Assembly: GCF_020907985.1 (NCBI RefSeq)
Contig: NZ_JAJJPA010000002.1
Coordinates: 308,570 to 372,569, forward strand
Reading direction: 5' to 3'
Length of the DNA stretch: 64,000 nucleotides
From: Kitasatospora humi
GTDB taxonomy: Bacteria; Actinomycetota; Actinomycetes; Streptomycetales; Streptomycetaceae
Every line of letters starts with the position of its first letter. Positions within the stretch are counted from its first letter, which is position 1. Position numbers and translations under genes: made by a program. The notes beneath the pieces were generated by a model. The model searched no databases. It was not told where the DNA came from and saw only the letters and a program-made list of their open reading frames with translations. Positions 17,469-25,548 of this stretch are shown in pieces.

Positions 17469-18656
17469 ATGCCCGACAACTGGACGGTGGACGGAGCAGC
17501 GCAGCCCGACGGCCATCAGCACGGAAGCGGGAGCAGCGGAACCCCAGTCGACATCAGGCGCGTCGGCATCAACCCCGACTACTGGTACCCGGTGGCCACT
17601 TCGCGGAAGGTGCGGAAGGGCAAGACGCTGGCCGCCGCGTTCGCCGGGGAGCGGATCGCCCTGTACCGCGGCGAGAGCGGCACCGTCCACGCCCTGGAGG
17701 ATCGCTGCGCCCACCGCCAAGTGCCCCTGAGCATGGGCGTGGTGGAGGGTGACACGCTCCGCTGCTGCTACCACGCCTGGCAGTACCGGGGCAACGGCCG
17801 CCTCTCGCAGATCCCGTACCTCTCCAAGGAGACCGAACGGCCGCCGAAGGGCGTGCGCGCCTATCCGGTCCGCGAGGCGCACGGCCTGGTGTTCGTCTTC
17901 CCGGGAGACCCGGAGAAGGCGGCCACCGTGGCGTTCCCGGCGCTGCGCGAGCTCGACCCCGCCAGGCACCGGACCATGATGTTCTCCCGGCTGGTGCGCT
18001 GCCACTACTCGTTCATGCACGAGAACCTGCTCGACATGAACCACCAGTTCCTGCACCGCGGGATCCTCGGCATGATCCACCCCGAGCTGCTGGAGCGCCG
18101 CCGGACGGCCCGGTCGGTGGAGGCGCGGTACCTGTTCACGCACAGCGGCAGGAAGCGGAACCGCGGAGCGGGCCTGCTCGCCGCCGAAGGCATCGGCGGC
18201 AAGAACTCGGCGGATCTCATGACGATCCGCACCGAATACCCCTACCAGACGCTCGAACTCGTTCCGGAGAACGCCGAACTCCCGTCGTTCTCCCTCTGGG
18301 TGGCGTACGTGCCGAAGGACGCCGAGCAGCGCACCAACCAGGCCTTCGGACTGCTCACGATCGCCAAGCCGTCGATCCCCGGAGCCCTGCAGCTGGCGTG
18401 GCCGGTCATCCGGCGTTTCACCGAGCGGGTCTTCGCCCAGGACCGGATGGCGGTCGAGGCCGAACAGCGGGCCTGGGAGGAGCAGGGTGAGGACTGGAAC
18501 CGCGAGATCTTCCCGCTGATCCTGGAGGTCCGCGAGCTGCTGTGCGCCAACGGGGTTCCGCTTCGTCCGGCGGTGCGGCGGACAGGGGCCCCGGCGCCGT
18601 GCGCCCTCGCCGTGCCGGAGGCCGAGGTGCGCCCGGACGGTCCGGCCGTGCCGTAG
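17469..18656 (+). CDS. Rieske non-heme iron oxygenase
   Basis: 395 residues from ATG 17469, preceded by GGGAGA. The Rieske [2Fe-2S] ligands are seen as CAH near residue 78 and CCYHAWQY near residue 98 (CxH...CxxH). The mononuclear iron motif ENLLDMNHQFLHRG lies near residue 190. This is the layout of pheophorbide-a-oxygenase-like and terpenoid or aromatic ring oxygenases. The last 20 residues (APCALAVPEAEVRPDG) are encoded by a repeat that continues past the stop, so the tail is probably not functional. It directly follows the HpnR-like gene, suggesting that it oxidises the same or a related polycyclic lipid. No reductase or ferredoxin gene is adjacent. Confidence 0.85.
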   Translation: MPDNWTVDGAAQPDGHQHGSGSSGTPVDIRRVGINPDYWYPVATSRKVRKGKTLAAAFAGERIALYRGESGTVHALEDRCAHRQVPLSMGVVEGDTLRCCYHAWQYRGNGRLSQIPYLSKETERPPKGVRAYPVREAHGLVFVFPGDPEKAATVAFPALRELDPARHRTMMFSRLVRCHYSFMHENLLDMNHQFLHRGILGMIHPELLERRRTARSVEARYLFTHSGRKRNRGAGLLAAEGIGGKNSADLMTIRTEYPYQTLELVPENAELPSFSLWVAYVPKDAEQRTNQAFGLLTIAKPSIPGALQLAWPVIRRFTERVFAQDRMAVEAEQRAWEEQGEDWNREIFPLILEVRELLCANGVPLRPAVRRTGAPAPCALAVPEAEVRPDGPAVP

Positions 18657-18726
18657 GCCGAAGTACGCCTGGACGGCCCTCGCCGGGCCGGAGGCCGAGG
18701 TGCGCCCGGACGGGTCCGGCCGTGCC
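18615..18726. repeat. Imperfect tandem repeat of about 37 bp, three copies, overlapping the Rieske gene 3' end
   Basis: Copies lie at 18615-18652, 18651-18687 (diverged) and 18688-18726. The first and third are nearly identical, built around GAGGCCGAGGTGCGCCCGG. The stop codon of the Rieske gene is inside the second copy, so repeat gain changed the protein tail. Confidence 0.8.
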
Positions 18727-18780
18727 ATGGCGGCCCGTCCAGGCCCAGGAGCACCTGGCACACGTGCCGGCAGGCCCCCG

Positions 18781-19647
18781 TCAACCGCCCAGCAGGGCCA
18801 GCTCCTCGGTCGACAGCCGCAGCAGGCTTGCCGCCGCCGAATCGCGGATCGACGCCGGTCGGCGCGCGCCCGGGATCGGCAGCACCACCGGCGCCTGCGC
18901 CAAGTGCCAGGCCAGGCAGACCCGTTGAGGGCTGACGCCATGCGCACGTGCCACCGCGTGGAACGGGGTGCCGCCGGCCGGAACAGCCGCGCCGGGGTCG
19001 TCGACCGCACTCGGCGAGATCCCGCCGAGCGGACTCCACGGCATGAACGCCAATCCCAGCGAGGCGCACAGGTCGAGCGTGTCCCGCGTCACCTGGTGGG
19101 CGGGGGAGAACCGGTTCTGCACGGACACCAGTCGCTCGCCCAGGATCTCGTGGGCCACCCGGATCTGCTCGCAGTCCACGTTGGAGAGCCCCACCAGCCG
19201 GATCGTCCCCGCCTCGGCCAACTCCCGCAGCGCGCCCACCGACTCCGCGAACGGCACCTCCGGGTCGGGCTTGTGCAACTGGTAGAGGCCGATCGCCGCC
19301 ACTCCCAGCCGCGCCGCCGACCCCTCGGCCGCCCGCCGCAGGTGCTCCGGGCGGCCGTTGACCGTCCACGATCCGTCACCCGGGCGGCCGCGCCCGCCCT
19401 TGGAGGCGACCAGTACCTCGGCAGTGCCGCTGCCGTACGCGGCGAGCGCGCGGGCGACCAGCCGCTCGTTGTGGCCCAGCTCATCGGCGTGCCACTGGTA
19501 GCAGTCGGCGGTGTCGATCAGCCGAACTCCCGCGTCCAGCGCGGCGTGGATGGTCGCGATCGCCTGCCCTTCGCCGGGCCGCCCCTCCACCGAGAGCGGC
19601 ATCGCGCCCAGACCGATGGTCCCCACCGGCAGTCGACTCCCCGTCAT
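18781..19647 (-). CDS. Aldo/keto reductase
   Basis: 288 residues. The family signature is complete: GLGAMPL, the catalytic Asp-Tyr pair in RLIDTADCYQWHADELGHNE, Lys in VLVASKGG, His in LYQLHKPDPEVPF, and the cofactor-binding end LPIPGARRPASIRDS. It should reduce aldehydes or ketones with NADPH. The ATG at 19647 overlaps the stop of the preceding epimerase gene (ATGA), so the two are translationally coupled. The substrate cannot be inferred. Confidence 0.88.
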   Translation of the reverse strand: MTGSRLPVGTIGLGAMPLSVEGRPGEGQAIATIHAALDAGVRLIDTADCYQWHADELGHNERLVARALAAYGSGTAEVLVASKGGRGRPGDGSWTVNGRPEHLRRAAEGSAARLGVAAIGLYQLHKPDPEVPFAESVGALRELAEAGTIRLVGLSNVDCEQIRVAHEILGERLVSVQNRFSPAHQVTRDTLDLCASLGLAFMPWSPLGGISPSAVDDPGAAVPAGGTPFHAVARAHGVSPQRVCLAWHLAQAPVVLPIPGARRPASIRDSAAASLLRLSTEELALLGG

Positions 19648-20528
19648 GCCCGCGCCTCCTCGATCACCTGCGGCAGCCAGTCGTCCAGCACCGAGAACCG
19701 GAACCCCAGCTGCCGCGCCCTTCCGTTGTCCATCGGGTAGCAGCGGTCGAAGGACAGCGGCGACAGGGCCGAGCCCGCGCCCACCACGAGCCGGGGCTCG
19801 GCGCCCACCACCCGGCCGACGGCCTCGCACAGCTCGCGCACGTCCAGCGCGCCGTGCGAGGCCGCGTTCACCGCGCCGGTGAAGTCGGCCCCCGCGGCCC
19901 AGGCGAGGAACCGGGCGATCTCGTCATCCCGGATGAACGAGGCGGGCTGCGGGGCGGCGTGCACCGCCACCGGCAGCCCGTGCTCGATCCGGTGCACGTA
20001 GTGCGCCAGCCGTCCCGTGAAGTCGGCTCCGCCGACCACGTGGGCGGTCCGCACCAGGGCCACCTCGAAGGCGGCCGCCCGCATCAGCACCGCCTCCGCC
20101 TGGCGCTTGCCCTCGCCATAGTGCGATGCGACGAAGTCCTGGTCACTCCATGGCAGTTCCTGGTTCACCGGCCAGCCCGCGGGGTCGACCGCCGCCTCCG
20201 GGAGCGGGCCCGCCCCGCCGGTCTGCGCGTACACCTCCACCGTGGAGGTCAGCACGTACCGCCGGGTCCGCCCGGCGAAGACCCGCGCCCCGATCGCCGC
20301 CTGCACGGGTGTGTAGCAGACCTGGTCCACCACGACGTCGAACCGCCGGTCGCCGAGCGCGGCCCGCAGCGCCCCCTCGTCGTCCCGGTCGGCGCACAGC
20401 CACCGCACGCCCTCCGGCGGCGGCACGGATCCCCGGTTCAGCACGGTCACCCGCGCCCCGGCGTCCCGCAGTTCCCCGATCAGCCGCCGCCCGAAGTACC
20501 GGCTACCGCCGATCACGCAGACATCCAT
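19644..20528 (-). CDS. NAD-dependent epimerase/dehydratase-like protein
   Basis: 294 residues from ATG 20528, with GGAAGGG upstream. The N-terminal dinucleotide site reads MDVCVIGGSRYFGRRL, and the middle shows TSTVEVYA and SHYGEGKRQAE, a variant of the YxxxK catalytic pair. The C-terminal part (LPQVIEEARA) is typical of the reductase-like extended SDRs. It probably acts on a nucleotide sugar or a related small molecule. It is coupled to the aldo/keto reductase downstream and divergent from the LysR regulator at 20632, which is the likely controller of both. Confidence 0.85.
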   Translation of the reverse strand: MDVCVIGGSRYFGRRLIGELRDAGARVTVLNRGSVPPPEGVRWLCADRDDEGALRAALGDRRFDVVVDQVCYTPVQAAIGARVFAGRTRRYVLTSTVEVYAQTGGAGPLPEAAVDPAGWPVNQELPWSDQDFVASHYGEGKRQAEAVLMRAAAFEVALVRTAHVVGGADFTGRLAHYVHRIEHGLPVAVHAAPQPASFIRDDEIARFLAWAAGADFTGAVNAASHGALDVRELCEAVGRVVGAEPRLVVGAGSALSPLSFDRCYPMDNGRARQLGFRFSVLDDWLPQVIEEARA

Positions 20529-20631
20529 CGCCAAGCCCTTCCTCTCCGGTTCCTCTCCGGGCCGCCGAGTCTGCCGACCGCCGATCAACAGCAGTAGTCT
20601 TCACTTCGGCATCACGTGTTAAGGAGAACTG

Positions 20632-21567
20632 TTGATCGACGTCCAGCGGCTGGCCGTGCTGCGCGAGGTCGCCCGGCTCGGCAGCTTCAACCGGGCCGCC
20701 CAGGTGCTGCACTGCACGCCCTCCGCCGTCTCCCAGCAGGTCGCCGCCCTGGAACGCAGCCTCGGCACGCCCGCCGTCGAGCGCTCCACCCGAGGGGTGG
20801 CCCTCACCGACGCCGGACGCCTGCTGGTCGAAGCCGCCGACGCGATCGCCGCCGAGCTGGCCGACACCCAGCAGCGCATCGAGCGGCTGGCCGTCGCCCG
20901 GACGGCGCTCACCGTCGCCACCTTCGCCAGCGCCGGCCGGCGGCTGCTGCCCGGAGTGCTGGCCCGGTTCCTGGCCGACCACCCGGAAGTGGAGCTGTCC
21001 GTCCTGGAGGAGGAGCCGGAGGCGAGCCTGCCCGCCGTCCGCGAGGGCCGGGCCGACCTCGCCCTCGCCTACCACTTCGACGGCCCGCCGCCCGCCCGGC
21101 CCGGCGACCGCTCCGGCCTGGACTGGACGCCGCTCGGGCCCGACCCGCTGCGCGTCGTACTACCGCGCGAACACCCCGCAGCCGCCCGCACCGAGCCGCT
21201 CCAGCTGGCCGAGCTCGAGGAGGAGCGCTGGATCCTGGGCTGCCGCAAGTCCGCCGCGCAGTTCGCCGGGCACGCCGAACTCGTCGGCGTCGAGCTGCGG
21301 ATCTCCTGCACCGCCACCGACTACGACTTCGCCCAGTCCCTGGTCCGAGCCGGCGTCGGCATCGCGCTGATCCCCGAGATCGGCCTGACCCACCATCCGG
21401 AGCTGGTCGCCCGAGCGCTCGCCGACCCCACCCCGCGCCGCCACCTCGGCCTGGCGCTCTCCCGCCGGCGGCGCGGCCCGTCCGCCCGCCTGGCCGAGGA
21501 CCTCGCCGCCCGCCTGGAGTCGGCCGCCGGACGGGAGTCCGGGGCGATGCCGGCCACTGCCCGGTAA
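20632..21567 (+). CDS. LysR-family transcriptional regulator
   Basis: 311 residues. The first 60 hold the winged helix (LAVLREVARLGSFNRAAQVL, TPSAVSQQVAALER), followed by the linker helix and a substrate-binding domain (LTVATFASAGRRLLP, VRAGVGIALIPEIG). The start is TTG 20632 with AAGGAG five bases upstream. It is divergent from the epimerase/aldo-keto reductase pair across 103 bases, the classical arrangement for a LysR activator and its target. The effector is unknown. Confidence 0.9.
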   Translation: MIDVQRLAVLREVARLGSFNRAAQVLHCTPSAVSQQVAALERSLGTPAVERSTRGVALTDAGRLLVEAADAIAAELADTQQRIERLAVARTALTVATFASAGRRLLPGVLARFLADHPEVELSVLEEEPEASLPAVREGRADLALAYHFDGPPPARPGDRSGLDWTPLGPDPLRVVLPREHPAAARTEPLQLAELEEERWILGCRKSAAQFAGHAELVGVELRISCTATDYDFAQSLVRAGVGIALIPEIGLTHHPELVARALADPTPRRHLGLALSRRRRGPSARLAEDLAARLESAAGRESGAMPATAR

Positions 21568-21642
21568 CCGGACTTAGCCGGGCTGGAGGGGCACCACCGA
21601 GCGGATCCGTGGAACCCGCGAGCATGGGCCCGCCCACCGACC

Positions 21643-21831
21643 TCACCAGCTCGGTGCGGACCCGTCGGGCTGCGGGTAGTCCTGCACCGCGACACCGCGC
21701 TGACCGACACCGTGCTCGCCGACACCGCGCTGGCCGACACCGCGCTCGGTCAAGGAATCCTCCGACGTTCCCAGGATCAACCGGCTGCCGTCCGGCCACC
21801 TCATTGTGGTTCGCGTGCGGTTGATTGCCAA
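21643..21831 (-). CDS. Possible 62-aa protein with GVGQR pentapeptide repeats
   Basis: A frame from TTG 21831 (ATG inside at codon 10) to TGA at 21645-21643 encodes RWPDGSRLILGTSEDSLTE, then GVGQR-GVGEH-GVGQR and a tail DYPQPDGSAPSW. Third positions are mostly G/C. There is no strong ribosome site. The pentapeptide repeats come from a 15-bp DNA repeat. No family recognised; it could be a small real protein or a fragment. Confidence 0.3.
   Translation of the reverse strand: MAINRTRTTMRWPDGSRLILGTSEDSLTERGVGQRGVGEHGVGQRGVAVQDYPQPDGSAPSW
21691..21750. repeat. 15-bp tandem repeat, 4 copies
   Basis: Units GACACCGCGCTGACC, GACACCGTGCTCGCC, GACACCGCGCTGGCC and GACACCGCGCTCGGT. The 15-base period keeps the reading frame and encodes the GVGQR-type repeats on the minus strand. 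Confidence 0.9.
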
Positions 21832-21938
21832 GAGTCCCGGGCGGCGGGAGGTCGGGGGAGGGGACTCCTCTATCGTCGTCCGGTACCGGGTTCGGCCAAT
21901 GCAGCGGGGTGCGGGTGTGCGCCGCCGAGGAGTGAGTC

Positions 21939-23204
21939 ATGGGAAAGCCGTCGGCGCTGGTCGGCGCGGCGCAGCTGCAACGGCGGCTGGGCGTGTTCGA
22001 CGCGGTGGTCGTCGGCCTCGGGTCGATGATCGGCGCCGGGATCTTCGCCGCGCTCGCCCCGGCCGCCGCGGCGGCCGGCTCCGGGCTGATGCTCGGTCTG
22101 GCCCTGGCGGCAGTGGTGGCCTACTGCAACGCCACCTCCTCCGCGCGGCTGGCCGCGCGGTATCCGCAGTCCGGCGGCACCTACGTCTACGGGCGTGAAC
22201 GCCTCGGGGACTTCTGGGGCTACCTGGCCGGCTGGGGCTTCGTGATCGGCAAGACGGCGTCCTGCGCGGCGATGGCCCTGACGGTCGGCTCCTACGTGTG
22301 GCCGGCCCAGGCCCATGCGGTCGCGGTCGCGGCCGTGGTGGCGCTGACCGCGGTCAACTACGTCGGCGTGCAGAAGGCCGCCTGGCTCACGCGGGCGATC
22401 GTCGCGGTGGTGCTGGCCGTGCTCGCCGCGGTCGTCACGGCCTGCCTCACCGGTTCCACCGCCGACAGCGGCCGCTGGGCGATCGGCGCGGACACCGGCT
22501 TCCACGGCGTGCTCCAGGCGGCCGGGCTGCTGTTCTTCGCCTTCGCCGGCTATGCGCGCGTCGCCACCCTGGGCGAGGAGGTCCGCGATCCGCGGCGCAC
22601 CATTCCCCGCGCCATCCCGATCGCGCTCGGCATCACGCTGGTGGTCTACGCCGTCGTCGCGCTCGCCGTGCTCGCCGTCCTCGGGCCCGAGCAGCTGGCC
22701 CGCGCCACCGCACCGCTGGCCCAGGCGGTCCGGGTGGCCGGCGCGCCGGGCCTCGTCCCGGTGGTGCGGGTCGGCGCGGCGGTGGCCGCCACGGGTTCGC
22801 TGCTCGCGCTGATCCTCGGCGTCTCCCGCACCACCCTGGCCATGGCCCGCGACCGCCACCTGCCCCACGCCCTGGCAGCCGTGCACCCGCGCTTCGCCGT
22901 GCCGCACCGCGCCGAGCTGGCCGTCGGCACGGTCGTCGCCGTGCTGGCGGCGGTCGCGGACGTGCGCGGGGCGATCGGTTTCTCCTCCTTCGGCGTGCTC
23001 GCCTACTACGCCGTCGCCAACGCCTCCGCTTGGACCCTGACACCCGAGGAGGGCCGCCCGCCCAGGATCGTGCCGGTCCTCGGCACGGTCGGCTGCCTCG
23101 TGCTGGCCTTCGCGCTGCCGGCGGCGTCGGTGGCGTGGGGCGCGGCGGTGCTCGCCCTCGGTGCCGCCGCCTACGGTGTGCGCAAGCTGCTGCCCGGCGC
23201 CTGA
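21939..23204 (+). CDS. APC-family amino acid/polyamine transporter
   Basis: 421 residues with about twelve membrane helices. The first helix carries the family signature GLGSMIGAGIFAALAPAAAAAG, which forms the substrate site. Further signs are LAARYPQSGGTYVYGRERLG and the middle LFFAFAGYARVATLGEEVRDP, both conserved in APC transporters. It should move an amino acid or amine across the membrane by proton coupling. Its last codons are included in a 35-bp tandem repeat, so the true C-terminus is short. No linked enzyme suggests the substrate. Confidence 0.88.
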   Translation: MGKPSALVGAAQLQRRLGVFDAVVVGLGSMIGAGIFAALAPAAAAAGSGLMLGLALAAVVAYCNATSSARLAARYPQSGGTYVYGRERLGDFWGYLAGWGFVIGKTASCAAMALTVGSYVWPAQAHAVAVAAVVALTAVNYVGVQKAAWLTRAIVAVVLAVLAAVVTACLTGSTADSGRWAIGADTGFHGVLQAAGLLFFAFAGYARVATLGEEVRDPRRTIPRAIPIALGITLVVYAVVALAVLAVLGPEQLARATAPLAQAVRVAGAPGLVPVVRVGAAVAATGSLLALILGVSRTTLAMARDRHLPHALAAVHPRFAVPHRAELAVGTVVAVLAAVADVRGAIGFSSFGVLAYYAVANASAWTLTPEEGRPPRIVPVLGTVGCLVLAFALPAASVAWGAAVLALGAAAYGVRKLLPGA

Positions 23205-23275
23205 GCGGGAGCCGGAGAACGCTGCTGCCCGGCGCCTGAGCGGGAGCCGGAGAACGCTGCTGCCCGGCGCCGGAG
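23186..23275. repeat. 35-bp tandem repeat, 2.6 copies, including the APC stop codon
   Basis: Perfect copies at 23186-23220 and 23221-23255 and a partial third to 23275. Each full copy includes the sequence for LLPGA followed by TGA, so the end of the transporter gene has been duplicated downstream of itself. Confidence 0.9.
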
Positions 23276-23460
23276 AGGGGGCCCGCCGGCGGCCGCCGGC
23301 GCTCGGCGGGGGGCCGCGTGCCGACCTCTGACGGCTGGGTGCGCCCCGGCGAGGTGCGGTGACAGGGAACGCGGGAGGAGGATGGGAGGGGCGCCGGCAC
23401 CGGCCGCTGCGGGAGCCGCTGCGGCGGCGGCCGCCGGTGCTAGCAAGGAGGTCAGCGACC

Positions 23461-24177
23461 GTGGACGACAGCAGACTGGGGGACGGCGCCGCCGCCTTCG
23501 CCGCGCGCGGCCCCGCGCCCCACGAGGCTCAGGTGCGCTCCTGGATGAGCCCGACGGCAGTCGCCGTGACCACCGACACCGACTTCGCCACCATGATCGC
23601 CGCGATCACCGCCACCGGGCGCGGCATCCTGCCGGTGATCCGTGCCGGGGGCGGTCTGGTGGGTGTGGTCTCCCCGTCCGACCTGCTGGCCGCGTACCGT
23701 GCCGGGCGGGACGGAAGCGGCGTCAACGGAACGATCAGGGCCGAGGACTTGATGAGCCGACCGGCCGTCAGCGTCCGCGACGACCAGCCGATCGCCGAGG
23801 CGGCCGCGCTGCTCGGACGGGACCGCCTGCACCATCTGCCGGTGGTCGACCGCGACGGTCGCTTGGTCGGGCTGCTCTCGGTGCACGACCTGCTGGAGGC
23901 ACTGCGGCAGGACGACGACGCGCTGTGCGGTGAGGCCCTGCGGCTGGCGCTGGAACCGGGCAGCGGGGTGGCGCCGAGCTCCCTGCTGGTGCGGTGCGAG
24001 CGCGGCCACCTGACCCTCGGCGGCCGCACCCGCACCCGCACCGACGCCCTGCGGCTGGTCGAGGAGGCCGGCCGGATCAACGGCGTCATCAGTGTCATCG
24101 ACCAGTTGCACTGGGACTTCGACGACCTCGACGACCTCGGTGACACCGGCGGAACCGCCGCCGACCGACCCGGCTGA
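23461..24177 (+). CDS. Two-CBS-domain protein with C-terminal BON domain
   Basis: 238 residues from GTG 23461, with AAGGAGG ten bases upstream. CBS 1 covers about residues 22-85 (VRSWMSPTAVAVTTDTD, GILPVI, GVVSPSDLLAAYR) and CBS 2 about 98-155 (DLMSRPAVSVRDDQPI, HHLPVVDRDGRLVGLLSV). Residues 165-225 look like a BON domain (GHLTLGGRTRTRTDALRL, INGVISVIDQL). The CBS pair should bind adenine nucleotides. Such CBS-BON proteins often lie with universal stress and DUF1876 proteins in actinobacteria, and both are nearby. The role is probably energy or stress sensing; this is inferred. Confidence 0.85.
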   Translation: MDDSRLGDGAAAFAARGPAPHEAQVRSWMSPTAVAVTTDTDFATMIAAITATGRGILPVIRAGGGLVGVVSPSDLLAAYRAGRDGSGVNGTIRAEDLMSRPAVSVRDDQPIAEAAALLGRDRLHHLPVVDRDGRLVGLLSVHDLLEALRQDDDALCGEALRLALEPGSGVAPSSLLVRCERGHLTLGGRTRTRTDALRLVEEAGRINGVISVIDQLHWDFDDLDDLGDTGGTAADRPG

Positions 24178-24410
24178 CGGCGACCCGGCCCGATGGCGCG
24201 ACGGCGACCGGGCACCACGGGTGGTGCAGCGGTCCGCTCTGGCCGCCGGCCGCCCGGCTTCGACACCGTGCGCTGGAGGCCGGCCGGCCGAGGAGCGGCA
24301 GCCGGCACGGACCGCGACTCAGCGACAAGGGCGTCCGCCGGGGCGGCCGAGTGTCCCAGCCTCGCCGTCGGGGTGGGGAGCCGACCGACGGCCGGCGGCC
24401 ACCAGGGAGG

Positions 24411-25349
24411 TCACGGCCGAGCGGGCCCGATGAGCAATTCCGCCAAGTGGTCCGCGAATTCGTTGATCCGGTCCAGCCATGGCCCGCTGCGGGCCACCCG
24501 GAAGCCGTGGCGGCGGCCCCAGAAGGCGGCCTGGACGGCGTGGAACTGGGCCCACCGCCGGACGCGTTCGCGATCGAGTTCCGCAGCCTCGGCGAAGACG
24601 TCCAGGGCCCGGTGGACCGACTTGCGCAGGTCGCCCGCTTCGAGGAGCGCGAGCGCGCGGGACTTGAGCAGCGTGCCGCCGTCATAAGCGGGGTCTCCGA
24701 CACAGCCCTTGGGGTCGACGGCCAGCCACGCCTCACGGTCGGCGCGCAGGATGTTCCGGGCGTGGAGATCCCCGTGGACGAGGATGTCCGGCTGGGTGCG
24801 GCCCAGCTCATCGACGGTCATGACGGCGGCGTCCACCGCGCGGGGCGGCATGGTGTGGGGCAACTCCACGGCGTCCTTGCGCAACTGCTCCTTCCAGACA
24901 CCGGCCTGGTCCCGCAACCGGGGCAGGCCGGGCGGCGCGGGGATGGCCAAGCGGCGGTTGATCCGCCCGGCGACCGCCACCACCTCGTCGCCGTCCTCGA
25001 CCTCCGCCAGGGTCGACGCCCGGGCCCGCTCCAGCAGCATCGCGAACCGGTCGTCATCGCGCTCGAACAGCCGGACGGCTCCGCGTCCGTCCCACGCCGC
25101 GAACGCGTCCGGCTCGTGGACGTTGCCGGGATGCGGGAAGGACACCTTCAGCACGGCGGGCCCCCCGGTCGACCGCTGCACGGGGACGATGATCCCGACA
25201 CCCCCGTGCATGACCTCGCCGTCCGTCCGGCACCCCCAGCCGTTCATCAGCTCGGCCACCAGCTCGGGCAGTCCGGCGAGCCATGCTGCTCCGCGCTCCC
25301 CTTCGCGCTCGATGGTGCTCCGCACGAACGCCCCCGGCATCTCGATCAC
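24411..25349 (-). CDS. Aminoglycoside/hydroxyurea-type phosphotransferase (APH(6)-like kinase)
   Basis: 312 residues. The kinase motifs are present: a nucleotide-binding VLKVSFP, LLERARASTL, the catalytic loop LVHGDLHARNILR and the metal site VDPKGCVGDPAYD. The layout matches the family containing streptomycin 6-phosphotransferase and hydroxyurea kinase. It may inactivate an antibiotic or phosphorylate a normal metabolite. GTG 25349 is chosen because TAGGGT (25361-25356) would place transcription start there (leaderless); ATG 25340 is the alternative. No other resistance gene is adjacent. Confidence 0.8.
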   Translation of the reverse strand: MIEMPGAFVRSTIEREGERGAAWLAGLPELVAELMNGWGCRTDGEVMHGGVGIIVPVQRSTGGPAVLKVSFPHPGNVHEPDAFAAWDGRGAVRLFERDDDRFAMLLERARASTLAEVEDGDEVVAVAGRINRRLAIPAPPGLPRLRDQAGVWKEQLRKDAVELPHTMPPRAVDAAVMTVDELGRTQPDILVHGDLHARNILRADREAWLAVDPKGCVGDPAYDGGTLLKSRALALLEAGDLRKSVHRALDVFAEAAELDRERVRRWAQFHAVQAAFWGRRHGFRVARSGPWLDRINEFADHLAELLIGPARP

Positions 25350-25548
25350 CCAGGCACCCTACAGCCGGCCGGCCGGGCCGACAGGTCGCCACGGCCCGGC
25401 CCCGCCGTCCCGGACTCGCAGGCCCGGGCGTCCGGCACCGGCGCCGGGGCGGTTTTTCTCGACCCTTCCGGACCTCCCGTTGTGCAGATCTCCGGGCGGA
25501 GTGGCAGCGTGGAGGGAGTTGAGACCCGGATTCGCGGGGACGGCCTGG

